Positions 45,045 to 53,263 of a stretch of DNA of 64,000 nt are shown here, one piece after another. A program made the position numbers and the translations under genes. A model generated the notes under the pieces. The model was given only the letters and a program-made list of their open reading frames with translations. It was not told where the DNA came from and made no database searches. Position 1 is the stretch's first letter. Each line of letters begins with the position of its first letter. Source of the DNA: Rhizobium leucaenae USDA 9039 (GTDB lineage: Bacteria; Pseudomonadota; Alphaproteobacteria; Rhizobiales; Rhizobiaceae); NCBI RefSeq assembly GCF_000426285.1, contig NZ_AUFB01000002.1, positions 310,001 to 374,000 of the forward strand, written 5' to 3'.

Positions 45045-46085
45045 CTAAAATCGCGTGATGACGCTGATTCCCGTGCCTTCCGCCTTGTCCAGCGCCATCA
45101 GCGCCGGCACGGCCTCTTCGAGGCTGATTTTGCGGCCGATCAGCTTTTGCGGGGCGATCTTGCCGGCGGCAAGCATGTCCAGCATGGCGTCGTAACGCCA
45201 GGCCTGCATGCCGTGGCTGCCGTAAATCTCCAGCTCATGCCCGATCACCTGCGCCATCGGAATCTGCGGCGCGGCATGCTCGCCGAGCATCAGGCCGACT
45301 TGCACATGCCGGCCGCGACGGCGGAGATTCTTGATCGAATTGAAGCAGGTGGCGGGGTGGCCGAGCGCGTCGATGGACACATGTGCGCCCCCCTTGGTGA
45401 TCTCGCGCACAGCCTCGGCGACATCCGCAACGCCGGCCGCATTGATCGCCGCCACCGCACCGCATTCCCGCGCGAAGGCCAGCTTCTCGTCGGAAATATC
45501 GATGGCGATGGCATTCGCGCCGAGCGCGCTTGCGATCATGATGGCGGACAGGCCGACGCCGCCGCAGCCATGCACCGCGATCCATTCGCCCGGGCGGGTC
45601 CTGGCCTGATCGGCGACGGCACGAAACGACGTCGCGAAACGGCAGCCGAGGCTCGCCGCCGTCGCATCGTCGATCGTCTCCGGCAGGTGCACCAGATTGG
45701 TGTCCGCATAATCGATCGCCACATATTCGGCGAAAGACCCCCAATGGGTGAAGCCGGGCTGGAACTGGTTGGGGCAAACCTGCTGGTTGCCGGAATGGCA
45801 TTCGGAGCAATGGCCACAGCCGGAGACGAAGGGCACTGTGACGCGGTCGCCGACCTTGAAACGGACGACGCCCCGGCCCGCTGCCACCACCTTGCCGGCA
45901 AGTTCATGGCCGGGCACATGCGGCAGCTTGATGTCCGGGTCATGGCCCATCCAGCCATGCCAATCGCTGCGGCAAAGCCCTGTGGCGCCGACGGCGATGA
46001 CGACACCGTCCTCGTTTGGCGTCGGGTCGGGAAGGGTCCGAATCTCGGGCGTGGCCTCGAAGGCCTCATAGTACATAGCTTTCAT
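45045..46085 (-). CDS. Zinc-dependent alcohol dehydrogenase family protein
   Basis: A 346-residue medium-chain dehydrogenase. The catalytic zinc site is seen as [10 protein letters not shown] and [12 protein letters not shown]; a structural zinc cluster is [16 protein letters not shown]; and the NAD(P)-binding Rossmann motif is [23 protein letters not shown] 46085 gives [10 protein letters not shown], the usual start; longer forms add a basic tail. The substrate (an alcohol or aldehyde) is unknown. It diverges from the aminotransferase gene with a 208-base gap. Confidence 0.87.
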   Translation of the reverse strand: MKAMYYEAFEATPEIRTLPDPTPNEDGVVIAVGATGLCRSDWHGWMGHDPDIKLPHVPGHELAGKVVAAGRGVVRFKVGDRVTVPFVSGCGHCSECHSGNQQVCPNQFQPGFTHWGSFAEYVAIDYADTNLVHLPETIDDATAASLGCRFATSFRAVADQARTRPGEWIAVHGCGGVGLSAIMIASALGANAIAIDISDEKLAFARECGAVAAINAAGVADVAEAVREITKGGAHVSIDALGHPATCFNSIKNLRRRGRHVQVGLMLGEHAAPQIPMAQVIGHELEIYGSHGMQAWRYDAMLDMLAAGKIAPQKLIGRKISLEEAVPALMALDKAEGTGISVITRF

Positions 46086-46220
46086 TGGAATCTCGCGCAT
46101 CCTGCCGCGTTTGAGGTGGCCCATCATTTTTCCGGATTCACCCATTCGTCAAGCTGTTGTTTCAGCGCATGAAAGTTGCGCTGGAAATGCTGCTTCCGGC
46201 GCTTTGTTGCGAATGGATTC

Positions 46221-46240
46221 CAAGCGGAAATTTCTGCTTG
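46221..46240. promoter_or_regulatory. 20-base palindrome upstream of the aminotransferase gene
   Basis: CAAGCGGAAATTTCTGCTTG at 46221-46240 is an inverted repeat with a single mismatched pair (g46226/t46235). It lies 54 bases before the ATG at 46294 in the divergent ADH-aminotransferase gap and could be an operator for either gene. Confidence 0.45.
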
Positions 46241-46293
46241 ACCCCCAGGTTGTGCGGGTTTCTCCTGCTTGCCGCTTTCAGGAGGAAATCATC

Positions 46294-47181
46294 ATGGCCG
46301 TCGATACATCCCCTCGCTCCACAACCTGGACCTATGTCGATGGAGAATGGCTCACCGGCAATCCGCCACTGATTGGCCCGACCTCGCATGCCATTTGGCT
46401 GGGCTCGACCGTGTTCGACGGCGCGCGCTGGTTCGACGGCATCGCGCCCGATCTCGACCTTCATTGTCAACGCATCAATCGCTCCGCGCTCGCCATGGGG
46501 CTGAAGCCGCTCAAGACGGCTGAGGAAATCGAAGCGCTCGCCTGGGAGGGCGTGAAGAAATTCGATGGCAAGACGCCGATCTATATCAAGCCAATGTACT
46601 GGGGCGAACACGGCTCGTCGGCAAGCGTCGTCGCCGTCGATGCGGAATCGACCCGTTTCGCGCTCTGCCTGTTCGAGGCGGCGTTGGGCGGCCATGGCGG
46701 CGTAACGTTGACTGTCTCGCCCTTCCGCCGCCCGTCGCCGGAAACCGCGATGACCGACGCCAAAGCCGGCTCACTTTATCCGAACAGCGGCCGCATGATC
46801 GTGGAAGCGAAGAAGCGCGGTTTCGACAATGCGCTGGTGCGCGATATGATCGGCAATGTCGTCGAGACTGCCTCCTCCAACGTTTTCATGGTGAAGGATG
46901 GCATCATCTGCACGCCGGTCGCCAACCGTACTTTCCTTGCCGGTATCACCCGCGCCCGCGTCATGGGCCTGTTGCGCCGGGAAGGATTTGACGTGCGCGA
47001 GGAAACGCTGTCCGTCGAGCAATTCATGGCCGCCGACGAGATCTTCACTACCGGCAACTACTCGAAAGTCGTTTCGGTCAACCGCCTCGATAATCGCGAA
47101 TTCCAGCAGGGTCCGGTCGCCCGGAAAGCGTTGGAACTCTACATGGACTGGGCTTACGGGCGCACTGCCAGCGAGGAGTGA
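46294..47181 (+). CDS. Branched-chain amino acid aminotransferase (fold-type IV)
   Basis: A 295-residue PLP enzyme of the IlvE/D-aminotransferase family that interconverts branched-chain amino acids and 2-oxoacids with glutamate. The PLP lysine is K157 in TDAKAGSLYPNSGR, and NVVETASSNVFMVKDGIICTP is the downstream cofactor and substrate loop. AGGAGG sits before ATG 46294. The reaction could supply 2-oxoisocaproate to the oxidoreductase and leucine operon of this window, although ilvE-like paralogues can be aromatic or D-amino acid transaminases. Confidence 0.87.
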   Translation: MAVDTSPRSTTWTYVDGEWLTGNPPLIGPTSHAIWLGSTVFDGARWFDGIAPDLDLHCQRINRSALAMGLKPLKTAEEIEALAWEGVKKFDGKTPIYIKPMYWGEHGSSASVVAVDAESTRFALCLFEAALGGHGGVTLTVSPFRRPSPETAMTDAKAGSLYPNSGRMIVEAKKRGFDNALVRDMIGNVVETASSNVFMVKDGIICTPVANRTFLAGITRARVMGLLRREGFDVREETLSVEQFMAADEIFTTGNYSKVVSVNRLDNREFQQGPVARKALELYMDWAYGRTASEE

Positions 47182-47197
47182 GGAGCGGTCGGAGCTG

Positions 47198-47215
47198 GGA
47201 GCGCTCGCGCGCTCC
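47198..47215 (+). terminator. Terminator-like hairpin after the aminotransferase
   Basis: GGAGCGC at 47198-47204 pairs with GCGCTCC at 47209-47215 around a TCGC loop. The downstream sequence (TGTGTGG) is not a T run, so it may be Rho-assisted or merely structural. Confidence 0.45.
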
Positions 47216-47318
47216 TGTGTGGATTTCGTCAGCGCCCGAAGGTAATTAATTTAGGCGATGCGAAGATAGGGTTTGTGGTAAAATGACGTCGGCCGGCAAA
47301 GCTATTGAGGAGGCCGAC

Positions 47319-47441
47319 ATGAAAATTTCTCTTCCCCCTTCCGTCTATCTCTTCGACTATTACAGGCTGTTTTTGCAGCTCTGCGTTATCGCGGCGACAG
47401 CGTTCGTCATCTATTCGATGCTGTTCGGATTCACCTGGTGA
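47319..47441 (+). CDS. Small membrane protein of 40 residues
   Basis: A very short gene, preceded by TTGAGGAGGCCGAC (GAGGAGG six to seven bases from the ATG), encoding MKISLPPSVYLFDYYRLFLQ followed by one predicted transmembrane helix (about residues 17-37) and a stop after FTW. The strong ribosome site and clean hydrophobic helix argue for a real microprotein, although no homologue was searched. It could modulate a neighbouring transporter. It converges with the MFS gene by 27 bases. Confidence 0.6.
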   Translation: MKISLPPSVYLFDYYRLFLQLCVIAATAFVIYSMLFGFTW

Positions 47442-47468
47442 TGTCGGACGCAGTTGAAGTCGCCGGCC

Positions 47469-48707
47469 CTATAGGGCCGCCGTCTTTTTCTTTGGGCTGA
47501 CCCACCAGCAATAGATCGCGCCGATCGCCAGCAGCACGCAGGTTCCGAGAAACACGGCGCGCATGCCGACATGGCCGCCGACGAAGCCGCCCATGACGGG
47601 GCCGGCCACCTGACCGACATATTGCGAGGAGATCGAAAGACCGAGGATGCCCCCGGCCGCCGCGTCCGGTACGTTGAGGCGAATGACGGCGGTAATGCAG
47701 GGCAGCAGCCCGCCAAGCGCGATGCCCATCAGGAAGCGCAGCGCAATCAGTTGCCAGGCCGAGGTTACGAAAGCCTGCGGGATCAACAGCAACGCCGCGA
47801 CCGCGAGTGCCGCCGTGATCACCGTCCAATGGCCAATGCGATCGGCAAGCTTGCCGAGCCATGAGGCCGAGAGGATGCTGCCAAGTGCCGCCGCAGCCAT
47901 GACCACGCCCGAAATCATCGTGACATGTGCGCCGTCGACGAACTGCGCGACATAGACGGTAATGATCGGCTCGATCGACATATTGGCGAGCATCAGCAGC
48001 AGGCCTATCAACAACATGGCGAAGGCGGGCCGTTTCTCTGGTATGGAAGCCCAGCCGCCGCTTGCTTTCGCAGCCTTTTTTAGCGCCGGCGATTTCTTTT
48101 CCTTGATCAGGAAAGTCGTCGCGATGAACGTTAAGAAGATCACGCCGCCAGCGAGCAGGAAGGTGCCGCGAATGCCGATGACGGGCGGCAGCGCGCCGCC
48201 GATCAGCGGTCCGACCAGATTGCCAGCCATGATCCCGGAGGACAATACGCCGAGCGCCCAGGCCGAACGATGTTTCGGCGTCTGCGTCGCCACCAACACC
48301 ATCGAGCCCGAGGCATATCCGCCAGCGAGCCCGGTAAACAGGCGCAGCGCCACCAATTGCCATACGCTGCCCGCCATTCCCATCAGAGAGATCGCAACCG
48401 TCATGCCGAGGCTTGCGCGCACCAGCATCAGTTTGCGGCCATAGATGTCCCCGAGCCGGCCCCAGAGGGGCGCGACGAAGGCGGCGGCAAAGAAGGTGGC
48501 ACCATAGGCGATCCCGGACCATTGCACGATTGCCGCCTTGTCGGTGACGCCAAGCTCCTCGACATAGAGCGGCAGGAAGGGGAGCAATAGCGTCATCGCC
48601 ACAATGGTGGTGAAGGAGCCGATGAGGCAGATGATCAGATTCCGCATCCAATAAGCGGTTTCCGGTTCGGCCGGCGCGGCCGCATCCCATCTTGTCTCAG
48701 CAGTCAT
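47469..48707 (-). CDS. MFS efflux transporter (DHA1-type)
   Basis: A 412-residue, twelve-helix permease of the drug:proton antiporter (DHA1) subtype. The motif-A loop reads APLWGRLGDIYGRKLMLVRA after helix 2 and a second copy, LGKLADRIGHWTV, follows helix 8. Helix-5 motif-C-like GIMAGNLVGPLIGGALPP is typical of antiporters. The substrate is unknown. It starts 17 bases before the small ORF at 48724, facing the same way, and may be expressed with it. Confidence 0.88.
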   Translation of the reverse strand: MTAETRWDAAAPAEPETAYWMRNLIICLIGSFTTIVAMTLLLPFLPLYVEELGVTDKAAIVQWSGIAYGATFFAAAFVAPLWGRLGDIYGRKLMLVRASLGMTVAISLMGMAGSVWQLVALRLFTGLAGGYASGSMVLVATQTPKHRSAWALGVLSSGIMAGNLVGPLIGGALPPVIGIRGTFLLAGGVIFLTFIATTFLIKEKKSPALKKAAKASGGWASIPEKRPAFAMLLIGLLLMLANMSIEPIITVYVAQFVDGAHVTMISGVVMAAAALGSILSASWLGKLADRIGHWTVITAALAVAALLLIPQAFVTSAWQLIALRFLMGIALGGLLPCITAVIRLNVPDAAAGGILGLSISSQYVGQVAGPVMGGFVGGHVGMRAVFLGTCVLLAIGAIYCWWVSPKKKTAAL

Positions 48708-48723
48708 TTCTTGGCCTTTGCAT

Positions 48724-48912
48724 TCAACGTATAAAATAATTCTTGGCTGCCCGACGTGAGGATATGCCCCTTAGGCGGGCCAGCAGGTCGGCGCCGGTGA
48801 AGAGATCGGGAAGGTTGAGCCGGTCGACATCGAGGTTGTAGATGGTGACCGGCCGATTGTCCTTCCCCGCTAGGCGGCGCAGCTTTTCCAATATTTGATG
48901 AGCCTCCGGCAT
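48724..48912 (-). CDS. Putative small basic protein (62 residues)
   Basis: A short ORF starting MPEAHQILEKLRRLAGKDN with AGGAAG about eight bases before the ATG. The protein is charged and helical in places, and ends ISSRRAAKNYFIR. The family is not recognised. It lies just upstream of the MFS gene in the same direction, which would allow co-transcription, but chance ORFs of this size are common. Moderate to low confidence. Confidence 0.45.
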   Translation of the reverse strand: MPEAHQILEKLRRLAGKDNRPVTIYNLDVDRLNLPDLFTGADLLARLRGISSRRAAKNYFIR

Positions 48913-49021
48913 GGCGACTGCTTCCTGCTAATGTCGATTAGGCCGATAGTCTGGACCACGCCACCGGTGATGCCAAGCCCGCAAAGCGCCTTGTCGGTTC
49001 TGTCACATCGTGATATAAACT

Positions 49022-49038
49022 GATTGCATTTTGCAATC
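49022..49038. promoter_or_regulatory. Palindrome upstream of the NTF2-like gene
   Basis: GATTGCA-TTT-TGCAATC at 49022-49038 is a perfect inverted repeat (7-base arms) 58 bases before the ATG at 49096, in the gap between divergent genes. It is a typical size for an operator; the binding protein is unknown. Confidence 0.45.
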
Positions 49039-49095
49039 GGATTGCCGGCGACCCAATCGATGCCCGAGCGCCCGCCGGCTAAGAGGAGATGCACC

Positions 49096-49440
49096 ATGAG
49101 CACTCTTGATACTGCCCGCTGCGATACGGTGCGGCGGCTATATGCCGCCTATGTCGCACAGCATCCCGATGTCGTCCGCCCGATGCTGACCAGCGATTTT
49201 ACCTTTTCCAGCCCGCGCGACGATCACATCGACCGCGACCAATATTTCAAACATTGCTGGCCGAAGGAGAAGATCTTCCGCGCCATTCATATCGAACATC
49301 TCGTGCCGGATCGCGATGAGGTGATTGTCGGCTATCGCGCCGAGAAGATCGACGGAAGCAGCTTTCGCAATGTGGAGATGATCCGCTTTACCGGCGACAG
49401 GATCGCCGAGGTGAATGTCTATTTCGGACGCAATGTCTAG
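49096..49440 (+). CDS. NTF2/SnoaL-like protein
   Basis: A 114-residue protein of the NTF2-like cone-barrel fold (SnoaL-like group). MSTLDTARCDTVRRLYAAYV opens it, followed by SDFTFSSPRDDHIDRDQYFKHCW, a repeat-like HIEHLVPDRDEVIVGYRA and a final RFTGDRIAEVNVYFG. Such proteins can be isomerases, hydrolases or simple ligand binders; catalysis cannot be predicted. The ATG at 49096 follows AAGAGGAGAT. Confidence 0.78.
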   Translation: MSTLDTARCDTVRRLYAAYVAQHPDVVRPMLTSDFTFSSPRDDHIDRDQYFKHCWPKEKIFRAIHIEHLVPDRDEVIVGYRAEKIDGSSFRNVEMIRFTGDRIAEVNVYFGRNV

Positions 49441-49477
49441 CAGCTAGGGCCAGCCCGAAGCCGGCCTTTCACTCGGT

Positions 49478-49984
49478 TTACGCTCTCGCCCGGGATAGCG
49501 CATGGCCGCGATGGATCGTCCAGGCCTGCAGGAGGCTGCCGGCGGCAAACAGGATCAACCAGACGAGCAAGGCCATCTGTACGGGCGGCGAATCCGGACC
49601 GTTGCCGATCGGGTGCGACGGCGGCAGCCGCGAGAGCGTTTCGTTGATGCCGGGAACCCAAAGCAGGAAATAGGTGAAGGACAGGCCGAACGTCTTCAGA
49701 TAAGGCCGCAGCCGGCCGAGAAAGCTCAGTCTCCCCACCAAAATTGCGGCTGCCGCTACCAGCAGAGCCATGATGCCGAGTGCATGTCCCGGATTGAACC
49801 CACCCGTTGAGGAAAGGCCGAAGGAGGTCACCACCGACAGCGCCAATCCACCGAGATAGATCTGTCCCGACCGCATCTCGGGCCGGATTCCGCCATGCCT
49901 GGCAAAGCTGTAAAGCCCTGCAGCGATCGGGACAAAACTGAGGAGGGTATGGATTTCGCCGAGCAAAGAGAGAGGCGCGGGCAT
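49478..49984 (-). CDS. Integral membrane protein of unknown function
   Basis: A 168-residue membrane protein with about five hydrophobic helices, starting MPAPLSLLGEIHTLLSFVPIAAG. The helix with PGHALGIMALLVAAAAILVG is near residue 68, and PVQMALLVWLILFAAG near the end. It resembles DUF2306-like membrane proteins but cannot be placed firmly. Upstream, the 154-base gap carries two copies of ACTAGTWGGTAG. Confidence 0.6.
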   Translation of the reverse strand: MPAPLSLLGEIHTLLSFVPIAAGLYSFARHGGIRPEMRSGQIYLGGLALSVVTSFGLSSTGGFNPGHALGIMALLVAAAAILVGRLSFLGRLRPYLKTFGLSFTYFLLWVPGINETLSRLPPSHPIGNGPDSPPVQMALLVWLILFAAGSLLQAWTIHRGHALSRARA

Positions 49985-50004
49985 TAGATTTCCTTTATCT
50001 GTCG

Positions 50005-50085
50005 ACTAGTAGGTAGTTTTGAGGGGCGAGGCGCTGGTAGCTTCCTCGCTTAGAGGTTTGAATTCTTAACCTACTAGTTGGTAGG
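50005..50085. promoter_or_regulatory. Two ACTAGTWGGTAG sites upstream of the membrane-protein gene
   Basis: ACTAGTAGGTAG at 50005-50016 and ACTAGTTGGTAG at 50073-50084 differ by one base. The second is extended into a CCTAC-N6-GTAGG inverted repeat (50070-50085). Paired sites like this suit a TetR-type repressor, but no such regulator gene lies in this window. Confidence 0.45.
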
Positions 50086-50138
50086 CTGTCAACTGCTTCA
50101 ATCCTATCTTGAAACTGCAAGTCCCGGCGGGTCCTGGT

Positions 50139-50789
50139 TCAGCTTGCGACAACCGCCGTCATTGCCGCTTCCAACGCTGCGGCCGGACCGCTGAGGGGCA
50201 GTGCGTATTCTTCGCCCAAGAGCGCCGGCGCGGCGGTCATCGATGCCTGCGCGAAGACCACCGTCCGAGCCCCTTCGCGATAGGCTGCCTTCGCTGCCTC
50301 AGCAATCCGCGCCAGATAAGCGTTCTGTTCCCCGGCCCGAAATAGCGTCCATGCCCCGTCGATCAGGCGGACATAAATGTCGGCGCCGGTGGTCTTGGCT
50401 GCGTCTTCGAATAGCCGGGTGGTTGGGGCGATGGTCGTCTCAGTGGTGCAAAGAACGACGACTTTGCCGCCGGCTTTCACGGCATTTTGTGCGAGCACGC
50501 CGTCGGCCCTGACGACCGGGACCTCGGATGTGTCTGCAGCCAGCAATGCCGCAGGGCCAAGGGTCGAGCAGTTGAGCACGACGGCATCGGCATCCTGTGC
50601 AAGGTATTGCAGGACCGAAGCCGTTTCCGCCTCGATGTCCGGTGTCAGCCCGCCGGCCTCCTCCGCGGCAAAGAGAAGATCGGCGCGGACATGGTGATAA
50701 AGAGCATCGGCCGGAAGGCCGAGCGCTTTGGCGGCGGCGTCGTAGATCGCGATGTTGCTTTCGGCAGTGTGCAGGCAGGCAATTTTCAT
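50139..50789 (-). CDS. Asp/Glu racemase-family protein
   Basis: A 216-residue protein of the Asp/Glu/hydantoin racemase superfamily. MKIACLHTAESNI opens it, and the two catalytic-loop segments are VVLNCSTLGPAALLA, with a Cys in the expected position, and VVFAQASMTAAPALL, where the second expected Cys is replaced by Ala. The missing second Cys suggests either an altered mechanism or an asymmetrical relative such as a decarboxylase-like member. ATG 50789 lies immediately next to a 23-base hairpin that may hide its ribosome site. It diverges from sodB. Confidence 0.8.
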   Translation of the reverse strand: MKIACLHTAESNIAIYDAAAKALGLPADALYHHVRADLLFAAEEAGGLTPDIEAETASVLQYLAQDADAVVLNCSTLGPAALLAADTSEVPVVRADGVLAQNAVKAGGKVVVLCTTETTIAPTTRLFEDAAKTTGADIYVRLIDGAWTLFRAGEQNAYLARIAEAAKAAYREGARTVVFAQASMTAAPALLGEEYALPLSGPAAALEAAMTAVVAS

Positions 50790-50812
50790 GGGCGGCCTCA
50801 TTGAAGCCGCCC
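50790..50812 (-). promoter_or_regulatory. GC-rich hairpin abutting the racemase start codon
   Basis: GGGCGGC at 50790-50796 pairs perfectly with GCCGCCC at 50806-50812 around a 9-base loop. On the minus strand the hairpin ends directly at the ATG and contains the only purine-rich ribosome-site candidate (GAGG) in its loop and stem. A translational control role is inferred. Confidence 0.45.
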
Positions 50813-51058
50813 AAATGGGGCGACGATCCGCTGAACCTAGCCTCTGTGCATCCGAATGTCGACGCAGATCAACGGATCCCATGCGTTAGAAGGCGCAAAA
50901 ATACCCGCGGAGGATGCAGACAATATATGTTGGAAAGACGGGTAAATTTTCCTTTAGTCCGCTATTTTTTGGCATGCCGCCGGTTGCCCTTCACATCGTC
51001 CCCTCCTATGTTCCCGATCACCTGCCGACGCAATTTTTTGCCAAGAGGAGATAAGACC

Positions 51059-51661
51059 ATGGCTTTCGAATTGCCTGAACTTCCCTATGATTACGAAGCG
51101 CTTTCCCCCTTCATGTCGCGTGAAACCCTCGAGTTTCACCATGACAAGCACCACAAGGCCTATGTCGACAATGGCAACAAGCTGGCGGCCGAAGCGGGCC
51201 TTGCCGATCTCTCTCTCGAAGAGGTCGTGAAGAAGTCCTTCGGCACCAATGCCGGTCTCTTCAACAACGCTGCCCAGCACTACAACCACATCCATTTCTG
51301 GAAGTGGATGAAGAAGGGCGGCGGCGGCAACAAGCTGCCGGGCAAGCTGGAAGCCGCTTTCACGTCCGATCTCGGCGGCTATGACAAGTTCAAGGCCGAT
51401 TTCGCCGCTGCCGGCGCCACCCAGTTCGGCTCGGGCTGGGCATGGGTTTCCGTCAAGAATGGCAAGCTCGAAATCTCCAAGACCCCGAACGGCGAAAACC
51501 CGCTCGTTCATGGCGCCACGCCGATCCTCGGCGTCGACGTATGGGAACACTCCTACTACATCGACTACCGCAATCTGCGTCCGAAATACCTCGAGGCCTT
51601 CATCGACAGCCTGATCAACTGGGACTACGTCCTGGAGCGCTACGAAGCTGCCACGAAGTAA
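51059..51661 (+). CDS. sodB: Superoxide dismutase, Fe/Mn family
   Basis: A 200-residue dismutase converting superoxide to peroxide and oxygen. Metal-ligand segments are visible: LEFHHDKHHKAYVDN (about residue 25), AAQHYNHIHFWKWM, and DVWEHSYYIDY near the end. The Gln in NNAAQHYNH is at the N-terminal position typical of the iron type, although rhizobial enzymes can be cambialistic. GAGGAGATAAG precedes ATG 51059. It has a strong terminator after it. Confidence 0.95.
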   Translation: MAFELPELPYDYEALSPFMSRETLEFHHDKHHKAYVDNGNKLAAEAGLADLSLEEVVKKSFGTNAGLFNNAAQHYNHIHFWKWMKKGGGGNKLPGKLEAAFTSDLGGYDKFKADFAAAGATQFGSGWAWVSVKNGKLEISKTPNGENPLVHGATPILGVDVWEHSYYIDYRNLRPKYLEAFIDSLINWDYVLERYEAATK

Positions 51662-51685
51662 GCTTTGCCATCTCGGCTTGCTTTC

Positions 51686-51718
51686 ACACCCGGCGCTGCC
51701 ATAGCGTCGGGTGTTTTC
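51686..51718 (+). terminator. Rho-independent terminator after sodB
   Basis: ACACCCGGCG at 51686-51695 pairs with CGTCGGGTGT at 51705-51714 (one G-U pair) and is followed by TTTTC. Confidence 0.85.
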
Positions 51719-51772
51719 GTATCTGCCGTTAACAGGCTCTTATTACCATCAGCCACTTCCCAGCGAGGCCGC

Positions 51773-52627
51773 ATGCCGTCTCCATCCGCTCCGCTCTTCC
51801 GTTTCGGTGTCGTCGCCGATCCGCAATATGCCGCCTTGGAGCCCAACCCTGCGCTTGATCGCTACCCGGCCAATAGCCTCGCCAAGCTGGAAGAAGCGAT
51901 AGCGGAGTTCAACCGGCACGATCTCGCCTTCGTCGTCACGCTCGGCGATATCATCGATGGCGGCTGGGAGAGTTTCGATGCGGTTTTGCCGGTCTACGAG
52001 ACCTTGCGGCACGCGCGGCATTTCCTGCTCGGCAATCACGATTTTGCGGTTGCGAGCCAGCATTTGAACGAAGTCGCAAGCCGCGTCGGCATGCCCTCGG
52101 CCTATTACGACTTCGCTCATGCCGGCTATCGTTTTATCGCGCTCGACGGCAATGAGATCAGCCTCTTTGCGCCGCCGGAGGGCGATCCGCGCCGGGCAGA
52201 GGCTAAGCTGCTGATGAAGGCGCTGCATCGGGCCGGTGCGATGAACCCTCATCGCTGGAATGCCGCTATCAGCGATACCCAATATGCCTGGCTCGTCGCC
52301 AAACTGGACGAGGCTAAAGCCGCCGGCGAGAAGGTGATCGTCATGAACCACTATCCGATCTTCCCGGAGAATTCCCATAACGCGTTTGACAGCGAAAGCA
52401 TGCTGATGCTGTTCGCCGAACAGGATCATTTGGTCGCCTATTTGAGCGGCCATAATCATGCTGGCAATTTCGGCGTTGTCGACGACACCTATTTCATCAA
52501 TTTCAAGGGCATGGTCGATACCGAAGATAGCAATGCCTATGCGATTGTCTCGGTTTATGAGGATCGGCTGGAAATCCAAGGATTCGGGCGTGAGGAGAGC
52601 AGGGTGCTCGTACTGCAGGATGCATGA
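51773..52627 (+). CDS. Metallophosphoesterase (calcineurin-like) family protein
   Basis: A 284-residue phosphoesterase with a complete metal site in order: VVADPQYA, TLGDIIDGGW, LLGNHDF, MNHYPIFP and LSGHNHAGNF. It resembles the Mn-dependent ADP-ribose/CDP-alcohol diphosphatase group, so a nucleotide-diphosphate substrate is possible. It is unlike the longer phosphoesterase at 41086 and has no added C-terminal domain. The start at 51773 fits the MPSPSAPLFRFGVVADPQ beginning; the longer frame open to 51665 would overlap the sodB terminator. Confidence 0.85.
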   Translation: MPSPSAPLFRFGVVADPQYAALEPNPALDRYPANSLAKLEEAIAEFNRHDLAFVVTLGDIIDGGWESFDAVLPVYETLRHARHFLLGNHDFAVASQHLNEVASRVGMPSAYYDFAHAGYRFIALDGNEISLFAPPEGDPRRAEAKLLMKALHRAGAMNPHRWNAAISDTQYAWLVAKLDEAKAAGEKVIVMNHYPIFPENSHNAFDSESMLMLFAEQDHLVAYLSGHNHAGNFGVVDDTYFINFKGMVDTEDSNAYAIVSVYEDRLEIQGFGREESRVLVLQDA

Positions 52628-52658
52628 GCGGGCATCCCGCATCTTCTGATACCTGCAG

Positions 52659-52684
52659 GGAACGATCGGCACCGATGAAAGTTT
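52659..52684 (+). promoter_or_regulatory. Possible EcfG-type stress promoter
   Basis: GGAAC at 52659-52663 followed after 16 bases by AGTTT at 52680-52684 loosely matches the EcfG pattern (GGAAC-N16/17-cGTT), 31 bases before the ATG at 52715. The -10 has A for C. Weak. Confidence 0.25.
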
Positions 52685-52714
52685 AGGAACCGAGGCTGCT
52701 GTGAGGCAAAGCCG

Positions 52715-53224
52715 ATGTTTCCGACATTGCAAATTCTGACCATTTTAGTCGTCGCGGTCGCCATGGCATTGGCGCTAGCGCATTTGCTGGAGCTGCCGGG
52801 CAAAATGCGACTGTCGAAAGAAGACTATCTGACGGTTCAGCGGATTTATTATCCTGGGTTTACGATCGGTGGTGTCACTGAGCCGATCGGCGCTCTTTTG
52901 CTTCTGCTTCTCCTGTTCCTGACGCCACTTAACACAGTCACCTTCTGGCTGTGCGCCGCCGCCTTCGCTGCCATGGTCGTTATGCATGCGATCTTTTGGT
53001 TGCTGACACAACCGGTAAACAATTTCTGGCTCAAGGACGTCGAGCTGAAAGGGTTGGGTGCAGGTTTCTTCTCTCACGATCCAGTTGGTGGTCACCGGAT
53101 CGACACCGTCGTGAAACCAGACTGGACCATGCTGCGCGACCGCTGGGAATTGTCACATGCCGCACGTGCCGTTTTGGGATTGCTGGCTTTTATTCTGTTA
53201 GTGACCGCGGTCGCCTTGCAATGA
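52715..53224 (+). CDS. DUF1772-like membrane protein
   Basis: A 169-residue membrane protein with four predicted helices. The HLLELPGKMRLSKEDYLTVQ segment after the first helix, containing a buried Glu, and LTQPVNNFWL are family-like features of DUF1772 (anthrone-oxygenase-related) proteins. It has no obvious redox motif. A weak EcfG-like promoter lies upstream. The function is unknown. Confidence 0.65.
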   Translation: MFPTLQILTILVVAVAMALALAHLLELPGKMRLSKEDYLTVQRIYYPGFTIGGVTEPIGALLLLLLLFLTPLNTVTFWLCAAAFAAMVVMHAIFWLLTQPVNNFWLKDVELKGLGAGFFSHDPVGGHRIDTVVKPDWTMLRDRWELSHAARAVLGLLAFILLVTAVALQ

Positions 53225-53263
53225 GGCGCGAGCCCGGCCATTGGCAAGCGCACTGTTTCATTA

